Assembly (NCBI GenBank): GCA_024803745.1
Contig: JANJXV010000043.1
Coordinates: 3,035,001-3,099,000, forward strand
Direction: 5' to 3'
Length of the DNA: 64,000 nucleotides
From: Megascapheus bottae
Lineage: Eukaryota; Chordata; Mammalia; Rodentia; Geomyidae
Shown here: positions 1-9,366 of the stretch, one piece after another
How the letters are laid out: each line of letters opens with the position of its first letter
Position numbering within the stretch: the first letter of the stretch is position 1
Program-made: the position numbers and the translations under genes
Notes under the pieces: model-generated
What the model was told of the DNA's origin: nothing
Databases searched by the model: none
The model's input: only the letters and a program-made list of their open reading frames with translations

Positions 1-3000
1 CATCTAAACAGCATACCATCTAAGGACCACAAGAACTGTCAAGACATAGGCCCTAATAAAAGCTTTTAAAAATGGTAGGAACTAATAAATATCTCTCAAT
101 CTTAACTCTCAATATCAATGGAATTAACTCTCCACTTAAACGGCATAGACTGTCTAGTTGGATTAATAAGCAAGAGCCATCGTTCTGCTGTCTTCAAGAG
201 ACACATCCTACCCAACAAAACAATCATCTTTTGAAAGTGAGAGGTTGGAATAAACTCTACCAAGCTAACAGCCCCCATAAACAGGCTGGAGTTGCCATCC
301 TCATATCAGATAAAATTGACTTCAAACTAAAATCAGTAAGAAAAGACAAAGAAGGTAACAACATACTACTAAAGGGATCTTTTCTCCAGGAAGACATAAC
401 GATCCTAAATATTTACACACCCAATCCCGGAGCTCCGAACGTCATCAAGCAAACTTTACTTAAACTGAAACCATACATAGATCGAAACACAGTGATTGTT
501 GTTGACTTTAACACACCACTCTCACCTATGAACAAATCAAGAAGGCAAAAACTCAACAGAGAAAACTTAGAACTGAACAACTATATAGACCAACTAAATC
601 TAACAGACATCTGCAGAATATTCCACCCAGCAACAACACAATATACGTTTTTCTCAGCAGCACATGGAACATTTTCCAAAATAGATCACATCTTAGTCCA
701 TAAAACAAACCTGGTTAGATTCAGAAACACTGAAATTATTCCCTGCATGGTCTCAGACCACAAACACATCAAATTAGAACTGAACACACATCTCCACCAA
801 CGAAAACCCTGTAACTCCTAGAGACTGAAAAACACATTTTTGAATCACCAATGGGTCATCGAAGAGATCAGAACAGAAATCCAACAGTTTATGAAATTTA
901 ACAATAAGGAACACACAAAATACCAACTACTTTGGGACACAGCAAAGGCAGTACTCAGAGGAAAATTTATAGCGCTGAGTGCCTACAACAACAAGTTGGA
1001 AAAATCGCAAACCAACAAGTTAATGTCTCACCTTAAGCTCCTGAAAAAAGAGCAACAAACCAACCCTAATCTCAGTAGAAGAAAGCAAATTATTAAAATC
1101 AAAGCAAAATTAAATGATTTGGAATCCCAAAATACTATAGAAATAATCAACAAAACAAGGAGTTAGTTCTTTGAAAAAAATAACAAAATTGACAAGCCCT
1201 TAGCAAATCTTACCAAAAAAAGAAGAGAGCATATAGAAATAAACAAAATCGCAGATGAAAATGTAATATCACAACAGAAATTACCAAGATCCAGAATATC
1301 ATGAGGGAATACTTCTCAAACCTTTACACCAACAAATTTGAGAATCTAGAAGAAATGGATGAATGCCTAGCCAGTATGAACATAACCACACTGAATCAAG
1401 AAGAACTAACACAACTCAACAGGCCTATTTCAAGCTCTGAAATAGAAATGGCAATTAGAGAACTTCCACCTAAGAAAAGCCTAGGGCCAGATGGATTCAC
1501 AGCTGAATTCTATAAGGTCTTCAAAGCAGAGCTCACACCAATACTCCTCAAGCTCTTCAATGAAAGTGAAAATGAAGGTTCTTTACCAAACTCATTCTAT
1601 GAAGCCAGTATAACCCTCATCCCCAAACCAGAGAGAGATTCATCAAAGAAAGAGAATTATAGACCTATTTTTTTGATGAACATTGATGCAAAACTTCTCA
1701 ACAAAATACTGGCCAACCGTCAACAACAACTCATCAAAAAAATTATACACTATGATAAAACTGGATTCATTACTGGGAGGCAAAGATGATTCAACATACG
1801 CAAATCAATTAATATAATTCAACGCATCAACACCAGCAAGGACAAAAATCACATGATTGTCTCAATAGATGCCGAAAAGGCATTTGGCAAGATTCAACAC
1901 CCCTTTATTTTAAAGGTCTTTAGAAACTAGGAATCCAAGGAACATTCCCCAATATATTAAAGGCTGTGTATGAAAAACCCACTGCTAGCATTACACTTAA
2001 TGGTGAAAATCTAAAGCCATTCCCTCTAAAATCAGGAACGAGACAAGGATGCCCACTCTCTCCACTACTCTTTAACATAGCACTAGAATTCCTAGCCAGT
2101 GCAATAAGGCAAGAAGCAAGCATAAAGGGGATCCAAATAGGGAAAGAGGAAATAAAACTATCCCTCTTTGAAGATGACATGATTCTGTATTTAAAGAATC
2201 TTACAGACTCTACTCCCAAGCTCCTTGGGCTGATTCAAAACTTTGGAAGTGTAATAGGCTATAAAATTAATCCTCAAAAATCAAATGCCTTCCTCTACGC
2301 CAACAGTGAGAGGAACGAGGCAATAATCAGGAAAGAAACTCCTTTCACAATAGCCTCAAAGAAAATAAAGTACTTAGGAATTATCTTAACTAAGAATGTA
2401 AAGGACCTTTTTGATGAAAACATTAAACCCTAAAAAAGGAAATTAAAGCAGAACTAAGGAAATGGAGAAACCTCCCATGCTCCTGGATTGGAAGAATCAA
2501 CATTGTGAAAATGACAATCTTGCCAAGGGCTATCTACAAATTCAACGCAATACCCATCAATATCTCAATGGCATTCTTTAAAGAAATAGAAGAAGCAATT
2601 CACAATTTCATATGGAATAATAAAAGACCCCGTAAAGGAAAAAAAAACAGAAAAAACAGCCCTGGAGGAATTTCAATTCCAAACTTTAGACTACATTACA
2701 GGGCTATAATTATCAAAACAGCTTGGTACTGGCACAAGAACAGGCCTGAAGACCAATGGAATAGAACTGAGGATCCAAATATTAAACCACAGACCTATGG
2801 CCACCTAATCTTTGACAAGGGAACCAAAAAAGCAGAATGGAAGAAAGATAGCCACTTCAACAAGTTGTGCTGGCAGAACTGGTTAAGCACCAGCAGAAAA
2901 CTAAAGTTGGATCCTTTGTCACCCTGCAGTAGAATTACCTCCAAATGCATCAAAGACATGGAGGTAAAAGCTGACACACTGAAAACTTTACAAGAAGGAA

Positions 3001-3211
3001 TAGGAGATACATTAGGCCTCCTTGGCACAGGTCAAAACTTTCTTAATAAGGACCAACAATTACAACAAATCAGAGAAAGGCTGGATAAGTGGGTCTGCAT
3101 TAAAGTGTGGAACTTTGTATGGCAAAGGAATTAATGCATCTTCTATCTGGCAAATATCATGTAACCCTTTTATTAATTACAAAAAATATAAAAAAATAAA
3201 AGGAAAAAAAT
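1..3211 (+). mobile_element. LINE-1 copy 1: ORF1 tail, broken ORF2, 3' tail; internally deleted
   Basis: The ORF1 stop is at 21-23. ORF2 starts at 72 with the endonuclease (CCLQETH near 190; SDHKHIK near 750), then the reverse transcriptase ([14 protein letters not shown] near 1470, LIPKPERD near 1620, [12 protein letters not shown] near 2045), then part of the C-terminal region to about 3132. It is dead: stops at 819 and 1164 (both look like Trp codons turned to TAG) and at 1787, and frame changes between about 1190 and 1300, 1790 and 1966, and 2430 and 2505. The RT motif usually FADD reads FEDD near 2168, and the DAEKAFD motif reads DAEKAFG near 1868. At about 3132 the coding sequence jumps straight to the L1 3' terminus (TTAATGCATCTTCTATCTGG), so several hundred bases of ORF2 and most of the 3'UTR are missing. 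An A-rich tail ends near 3211. The 5' part lies outside the window. Confidence 0.93.
72..3134 (+). pseudogene. L1 ORF2 (endonuclease-reverse transcriptase) pseudogene
   Basis: Open pieces at 72-821, 840-1166, 1301-1789, 1966-2433 and 2505-3134 align end to end as one L1 ORF2 protein. The family protein is about 1,275 residues and nicks target DNA and reverse-transcribes L1 RNA in the nucleus. Here the endonuclease motif GDFN reads VDFN near residue 143 and the RT box FADD reads FEDD. The last third is cut short by the deletion at about 3132. In-frame stops and several frame changes rule out function. Confidence 0.92.
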
Positions 3212-3665
3212 TCTAGTCTCCTAATGGAGACTTGGTCAAAGGTTGGAAGAAATAAAAGCAGATACACTGAAGTTACATGTGGAAGAATAATAGACGCCGT
3301 TTAGACAGAACAACTCTTAGTGACAGAACAATGCAGGTGGAAGTAAACCTCCAACATTCATTCTCCAACATACAGGTCAAAGAACTCGAAAAAGTAGAGG
3401 CAGATTCACTGAAGTTGCATATGGAAGAATAAAAGACAGTACTATTCTTTGCCGATAGAACAATTCTTAGCAAATACACCCCGTTTAGGCAGAACAATAA
3501 TTCGCAGATAGAATAATACAGGAGGATGGTCAACACAAAAATCTGGAAGCGCAACACAATCATTTAGGCTCCATTATACTGGATCAAAGACCTCAAAGAA
3601 GTTAAAGCACATACACTAAAATTTCATATGGAAGAATAAAAGACTCCAGTTAGACAGAACTATTC
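3212..3665. repeat. Degenerate direct repeat, three units
   Basis: A block of about 35 bases recurs at 3261, 3403 and 3610. Its shared core is ACACTGAAGTT followed by GGAAGAATAAAAGAC. Two units are followed by similar words around TTTAGACAGAACAA. Spacing is irregular (142 and 207 bases), so this is not a clean satellite. Parts resemble L1 ORF2 words from copy 1 (near 2608 and 2962), so a scrambled L1 derivative is possible. No credible protein. Confidence 0.5.
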
Positions 3666-3864
3666 TTTTTCTACGTTTTAAAATAATTTAATTTACAACA
3701 TGTATGAAAAATATAAATCAAAACTTCCCATCTTTTTATATAAATGACTATTACTACATAGCAAGTGTATATCATTATGTACATTGGACTCAACTGAATG
3801 AGGTAGGTAAAATATTTTTCATAAGTATTGAGTATAAAAATGAAAACTAAATTATAGTTGCCAA

Positions 3865-4378
3865 ATTTTCAATATTCACCTCAGAAAACCATACACATAA
3901 TAGTAGGGGAAAAAAAGACTTTATGTGTGGAAGTAAAATGGAATTTCTAAAAATTGCAGTCAACTTGCTTTTCATTTAAATTTTATTGTAAAGGTTATGT
4001 GCAGGTGGGTTACAGTTACATAGTTAAGATAATGAGAACATTGCTTTGAAAATAATGTTACCTACTCCTTAATTTTCTCACCATTTTCCCTCTCTCAATG
4101 CCCTCCCTTGTTATAAAGTTCATTTTCAATATTCACCTCAGAAAACCATACACATAATAGTAGGGGAAAAAAGACTTCATGTGTGGAAGTAAAATGGAAT
4201 TTCTAAAAATTGCAGTCAACTTGCTTTTCATTTAAATTTTATTGTAAAGTTTATGTGCAGGTGGGTTACAGTTACATAATTAAGATAATGAGAACATTGC
4301 TTTGAAAATAGTGTTACCTATTCCTTCATTTTCTCACCATTTTCCCTCTCTCAGTGCCCTCCCTAGTTATAAAGTTTA
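3865..4378. repeat. Tandem duplication, 257-bp unit x 2
   Basis: Bases 3865-4121 are repeated head to tail as 4122-4378 with only a few differences (for example CTCCTTAATTT against TTCCTTCATTT). Both units include the same piece of an older antisense L1 tail, so the duplication happened after that insertion. Confidence 0.85.
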
Positions 4379-4556
4379 TTTTCAGCATATTGTCTAGTGA
4401 GGATCTGTTGAATTGGTTCACTCTTGGTTATACTGTTTCTGTGATTCCCTTTTCCTTCCCCAAATCAGATAAATTTACATTGAAAACAAAGAGTACAGAA
4501 ATCAAAAACAGTGACAACTGTGAATAAACCAAATGAAAGACGAAATAAAAAGTAAA
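3975..4556 (-). mobile_element. Older L1 3' end, antisense
   Basis: From ATTTTATTGTAAAGG onward the sequence follows the antisense 3' end also seen at 57180-57530 and 41884-42100 (CATTTCCA-C-TATTGTCTAG, then CCCCAAATCAGATAAA, then ATCAAAAACAGTGA). It is more diverged than the young L1 tails in the window and carries the 257-bp tandem duplication. Confidence 0.7.
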
Positions 4557-4898
4557 AACATATTAAGTAACCTAAGTAAGCCAGCCCCAAAGGAACATAG
4601 GCTCAGTGGTTTCTCTCATTGGCAATAATTAGTACACATATAGGACTCTTCTAGCAGAGGATTACAATAGCACAAAACCTAGATTCATAAGGTCATGTAG
4701 GATGAGACTAAATGAAAAGATCTCTAGGTTAAGGAAACAAGAGCTTTATCTTTTGTGATAGTTATTCTTAATGTACTATGTTATTTCTCTACTCCTTTGT
4801 TACCCTTTGGTTAATCTCATATTGTTACTATACTTGACTGTGTTCCCTGTCGTATTGTATATACGTTGGATTATTTGAAATAGGAAAGGGAAGGGGTC
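4557..4898 (+). mobile_element. L1 3'UTR fragment, sense
   Basis: It shows the L1 end order seen at 35800-36200: AAGTAAGCCAG, AAGGAACATAGGCTC, CTAGCAGAGGATTACAATAG, CTCATATTGTTAC, ATTTGAAATAGGAAAGGGAAGG. It lies tail to tail with the antisense L1 end before it. Confidence 0.75.
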
Positions 4899-4899
4899 T

Positions 4900-5272
4900 A
4901 AGGACCCACTAACATGGATGAGGTGGTGAAGGGAATAAATGCCTAATAGTTTTGAAACATGTCTTTTGTAAACAAAGCTGGTTTAGACTATGCATAGATG
5001 ACAAGATGAAAAGTATGACTAATTACCGGCTATACAGGAAGGCAATTCCATGTTACAAAACCTTTGGACAATTCCCAGACAATTCATAAAGGAAATACCT
5101 AGAATATCAGTGTATTGAATGAGGGATTATCAGGAAGGATTGAATCACATGGAATCAGTGAACAAACAGTGGAGAATACTCTCACAATACTCAATATGCA
5201 TGTACAAGACAAAGCGTGTCTATTAATGTTTCTGTTGGTGGATGGAGAGGGGGAGTATTCTGAATGTGTGGT
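4900..5272 (+). repeat. Unclassified interspersed repeat, copy 1
   Basis: This matches the reverse complement of 7330-7705 along its length. Shared words include CCCACTAACATGGATG, CTATGCATAGATGACA, AGTATGACTAATTA, TTCATAAAGGAAAT and CACATGGAATCAGTGAACA. A younger L1 follows at 5274. A related copy is at 37745-38340. I do not recognise the family. Confidence 0.65.
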
Positions 5273-5718
5273 TTTTTTCATATATTTTTATTGTAATTAA
5301 TAGAAGGGTTACAGTATATTCACCAGAAAGAAGGTGCATTACTTCACATACATTGATACCTTTCTTATGCCTTGGTCCCCATTTCTCTCCCCACTACCCC
5401 CACCCCTCATCTTGTTTTCCCGCCTTCCCTATCCACTTTCAAATAATCAAATACCAATGTGTCCAATATATCAGATAACAAAGTGAGATACTCTAACAAT
5501 ATGAGATAACCAAGGGACAACAAAAGAGATGAGAGATAACATAGTACATAAAGGAAAACAATCACTCATTATATGGCTTTTGTTTCTATATCCTAGAGGT
5601 CCTTTGATTTAGTGTCATACTATATCGCCTTCTGTATCAAGGTTTTGCTCTATTGCAAATCTCTGCTAGGAGAGCCCAAGGTTTCTACTGATTATGAAAA
5701 TGAGGGAAACCATTGTGT

Positions 5719-6201
5719 CTATCTTACTTTGAGTCTGGCTTCACTTAATATTATTTTTTCGAAGTCTTTCCATTTCCTAGCAAATGGGGCAATGTTATTC
5801 TTTCTTAGAGCAGCATAGAATTCCATTGTGTACAAATACCACAACTTGTTGATCCACTCATCAACTGAGGGACATCTAGGTTGGTTCCATATCTTTGTTA
5901 TGGTAAATAGTGCTGCATTGAACATTGTTGTGGTGGTGGATTTAGTATGCCCTTGTTTCTGGATGGTTGGGTAAATGCCAAGTAGTGGAATTGCTGGGTC
6001 ATAGGGGAGCTCTATGTTTAGTCTTTTGAGGAAATGCCATACTGCTTTCCACAGTGGTTGAACAAGTTTGCACTCCCACCAACAGTGTAGTAGTGATCCC
6101 TCCTGGGCACATCCCCTCCAGCATCTCTGGTTATTAGTTTTCTTGATCCCGGCCATTCTAACTAGAGTGAGGTGGAATCTTAGAATTGTTCTGATTTGCA
6201 T
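5719..6201 (-). pseudogene. L1 ORF2 C-terminal fragment
   Basis: A 160-residue open frame equals the ORF2 C-terminal segment: RFHLTLVRMAGIKKTNNQ, the Cys/His-containing stretch, then the conserved WYLYTMEFYAALRKN and the family's late KWKDFEKIILSEA. There is no start of its own; it is the 3' part of a truncated element. Confidence 0.88.
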
Positions 6202-6217
6202 TTCTTTTATGACCAGA

Positions 6218-6641
6218 TGTTGGGGTTTTTAGCACTCTTTGCCTCCTGACCAGCAGGAAGGGCAAAGAGAACACACCCCGACTAAGATGAGACCGAGAAA
6301 GGATATGGCCTGCTGGCCGCCTTCACCCAGCCCTCCCTTCACCAGAGGGAAGACACAGACGCGCCAGGGAGAATGTCACAGCAGACTCTTTAATGGGAAG
6401 ATACCAGGGGCTAAAGTAAGATGCAGGAATCTATTAACATAGAAGTAGGCAGGACGGGGGAGGTAGGTGTGGTCAGAGAGGGCGGCGGGGCCAATCCATG
6501 GGTTTGAGGTAGCCTTATTTTACAACACAAACCATAGCCAAACCTCCCAACCAGGAGACAGGCAGGTTGGATTTCCAAAATCAGGAAGTGAGCCCTGAGC
6601 CACGAGGTAGGCCTTTTACCCTTGATGTGACGTGCCCCACA
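6218..6641 (-). mobile_element. Solo LTR of an endogenous retrovirus (class II/ERVK-like)
   Basis: This 424-bp block is bounded by TGTTGGGG and CCCCACA and flanked on both sides by the 6-bp duplication ACCAGA (6212-6217 and 6642-6647). Six bases is the size typical of ERVK-type integration. On the minus strand it has a GC-rich U3, a likely polyadenylation signal ATTAAAG (complement of 6389-6395) and a U5 ending CCCCAACA. It is inserted in the antisense L1. No gag, pol or env lies nearby, so internal recombination has left one LTR. Exact family is inferred only. Confidence 0.85.
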
Positions 6642-7003
6642 ACCAGAGATGTTGACCTTTTCTTCATGTGTTACTGTTTTGGGTCAGGAAAAAAATAATA
6701 AATTACTTTTCTTGCTATTTAACATAGAAAAATATTAAATACTCTTTCCCACATGACAGAAGGTTCACTGGTATGTAGAATATGGTTCAAACAAATGAAA
6801 CTGCCTAAAATAAATCATATGAAAAGTGTGTCTCATTGTTTATAGTTTTTCAGTATGGGGAGGCTCTGTGTGTCCTGATGTCACTTCTGGAATCTGCTAT
6901 AGCACACCACCATGTGCATTTAACTGGCATTTCTAAAAAAAATTTTGCATTTCACATGAGTCATTGATGAGAGTTAAATATATATTACGTTCTGTTTTTA
7001 ACA

Positions 7004-7238
7004 TTTTTTGTGCCGGTCCTTGTGGTTGAACTCAGGGATTAGACACTGCCCATGAGTTTTGTGGCTCAAGTCCAGTGCTCCACTCCTTGAGCCACAGTGC
7101 CACTTCCAGCCCTTGCTGAGTAGTCTATTGGAGATTAGAGTCTCACAGACTTTCCTGCCCATGCTGGCTTAAAAACCTGATCTTCACTCACAGCATCCTG
7201 AGTAGCTAGGATCACAGATGGGAGCCAACAGTGCAGCC
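7004..7238 (-). mobile_element. SINE type B, antisense
   Basis: Antisense order is complete: ID-like tail (TTGAACTCAGGG), CCTTGAGCCACAGTGCCACTTCC, GGAGATTAGAGTCTCA, then B1-like end (CATCCTGAGTAGCTAGGATC). Moderately diverged. Confidence 0.85.
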
Positions 7239-7299
7239 TCGGTTCAGAGATATTAATTCTTCACTTGTTTTTAGACAGACCTTTCCATTTAAGACATTC

Positions 7300-8040
7300 A
7301 TGTACATGTACAATGCATCTTAAACCCAAACACACCTTCCAAAATTCTCCCTCTCCCCCCTCCCCAACGGAAACATTAATATCCACACTTCCTCTTATAC
7401 ATGAACATTGAGTATTGTAAAATAATTCTCCACTGTCTGTTCACTGATTCCATGTGATCCATTCCTTCCTGTTAGTCCCATATTCAAGACACTGATATTC
7501 TAGATATTTCCTTTATGAATTGTCAGGGAACTGTCCAAAGGGATTGCAATGCAGAATGGACTTCCTGTATAGCCTATAATTAGTCATACTTTGCATCATG
7601 TCATCTATGCATAGACTAGAACAGTTTTGTTTATCAAAGGACATGCTTCAAAACTATTCTTTTAGGCCTTTGTTCCTCACCCACCATCCATGTTAGTGGG
7701 TCTTTAGAGATGATTTGCTCGGAACAAGTTTGGCAATTTGTGAGCTCTGTGAATTGTGCATCCACAATCATAGAAGAGCCTATTACCAGCCAGTCCCCTG
7801 ACATCTCCCTAAATATCTCCAATGCAATATTCGCCACAGTTGGAAATTCTCCTGTGTTGCCCTATTCATGGTCCACTGTGAGGACTGAGCCTGAGGTTTT
7901 CATACACTTCAGGCATGGGACAATCTTTTCATCTGTACTTCATGGACATGACTCAACAGAGACGCAATGCAACCAACTATGTACTGAATGTACCACACTA
8001 TTCATACAAGTGTGTTTTCTGCAAGCTTCCTCATGATTTA
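7300..8040 (-). repeat. Unclassified interspersed repeat, copy 2 (longest)
   Basis: The complement of 7330-7705 matches 4900-5272, and the complement of 7740-7990 matches 37750-38010 (ACACAGGAGAAATT, GAGATATTTAGGGAGATGTC, ATTCACAGAGCTCACA). Together the copies define an element of at least 700 bp. Open frames inside (for example 7710-8036) are not conserved between copies. No terminal inverted repeat or TG...CA boundary was found. Confidence 0.6.
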
Positions 8041-8420
8041 GAGTTTTTCCTTCTTCTCTCAATATACAGTGAAATGTCTTAACTAAAGGGCAAACAACTG
8101 CAAGTACTGCTTCTGCATAATGTAGACAAGCCAGAAACTTGGAATTCTGTTAGAGGAGATGAAGGAATAGCAGTAGTGAAGAATGCAACTTATTACATTG
8201 TTCCGCTGCAGCTCAGAGGAATCTTACATAAAATTTCTTATTGTTTTCTTATAGGCTTCCTTGTTATCTAATAGAATATGACTGAAAAAACTATTCGTAT
8301 GGAAGTGGTGGTAGACGGTTTCATTAAAAAAACAGCGTGGATATAACTTTCTTTTTTTATGTGGAAAATACTTTTTATTTTATTTTTTTAAATTTTATTC
8401 TCAGCTTTTTTGTGTGTTTA
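8041..8420. other. Gene-free spacer
   Basis: AT-rich sequence ending in a T-rich run that leads into the next antisense L1 tail. No gene or recognised repeat. Confidence 0.5.
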
Positions 8421-8421
8421 T

Positions 8422-8779
8422 TTTTTTTAATTTTTTTATTGTAATTAATAAAAGGGTTACATGATATTTGCCAGATAGAAGGTGCATTAATTCACATACA
8501 TTGATACCCTTTCACATGTCTTGGTACCCATTGCCCTCCCCCGCACACCCCCCTCCCGTCTTAGTTTTCCCCCCTTCACTATCAAATTTCAAATATCCAG
8601 ATACAAATGAATTCAATATATCAGATAACAAAGTGAGATACTATACCAATATGAGATAACCAAGGGATAGCAAAGGAGATGAGAGACAACATAGTACATT
8701 AAGGACAACAATTATTCATTATATGGCTTTTGTTTCAATATCCTGGAGGTCCTTTCAATTAGCTTCACATTATATGGCC
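8422..8779 (-). mobile_element. L1 3'UTR, antisense, truncated
   Basis: It begins with the L1 terminus (TTTTTATTGTAATTAATAAA) and follows the young L1 3'UTR seen at 23890-24230 almost base for base until CTTCACATTATATGG, then stops. A stretch of 60-70 bases holding a SINE-tail word (TTTGCCAGTCCTGGG) separates it from the next L1 piece. Confidence 0.88.
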
Positions 8780-8844
8780 TGTACCCTAGTAGTGCTTAAC
8801 CTCAAGGGTTGAGAGACTATCATAATTTTTTGCCAGTCCTGGGC

Positions 8845-9302
8845 TCTCTGACCACAAAGGCATCAAATTGGAACTGAACACACATCTCCACCAACGAAAA
8901 CCCTGTAACTCATGGAGACTGAACAACACATTGTTGGATCACCAGTGGGTCATCGAAGAGATCAGAACAGAAATCCAACAGTTTATGAAATTTAACAGTA
9001 AGGAGCACACAAAATACCAACTCCTTTGGGACACAGCAAAGGCAGTACTCAGAGGAAAATTTATAGCACTGAGTGCCTACAACAACAAGTTGGAAAAATT
9101 GCAAACCAACAAGTTAATGTCCCACCTTAAGCTCCTGGAAAAAGAGCAACAAACCAACCCTAATCCCAGTAGAAGAAAGCAAATAATTAAAATCAAAGCA
9201 GAATTAAATGATTTGGAATCCAAAAAAATTATAGAAAGAATCAACAAAAGAAGGATTTGGTTCTTTGAAAGAATTAACAAAATTGACAAGCCCTTAGCAA
9301 AT
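8845..9302 (+). mobile_element. L1 ORF2 internal fragment, sense
   Basis: This is nearly identical to 13110-13570 of L1 copy 2: end of the endonuclease domain (GACCACAAAGGCATCAAA) and the Lys-rich linker (KSHLKLLEKEQQTNP region). An uninterrupted frame covers 8868-9335. It ends at CCCTTAGCAAAT, joined to an inverted L1 terminus. Confidence 0.88.
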
Positions 9303-9366
9303 TTTTTTATTGTAATTAGTAAAAGGGTTACATGATATTTGCCAGATAGAAGGTGCATTAATTCAC
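9302..9366 (-). mobile_element. 65-bp inverted L1 3' terminus
   Basis: TTTTTTATTGTAATTAG through GTGCATTAATTCAC is the antisense L1 terminus also seen at 8435-8495. It lies exactly between a sense ORF2 fragment and the first base of a sense L1 5'UTR. Confidence 0.85.

Larger units (their letters stand above)
5274..6672 (-). mobile_element. L1 3' end with ORF2 C-terminus, split by a solo LTR
   Basis: Read on the minus strand, this ends at 5274 with the young L1 terminus (TTATTGTAATTAATAGAAGG). Its ORF2 C-terminal frame covers 6201-5719, with Cys-rich motif [18 protein letters not shown] and later motifs [15 protein letters not shown] and NQPRCPSVDEWINKLWY. The coding sequence stops at the LTR (6218-6641) and resumes after it to about 6672, where the minus strand reads ACACATGAAGAAAAGGTC; the same L1 segment occurs at 55320. 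It is 5'-truncated. Confidence 0.9.

Noticed and set aside
6239..6442. 67-codon frame in the solo LTR
   Set aside because: Lies antisense inside an LTR without flanking viral genes; no motif.
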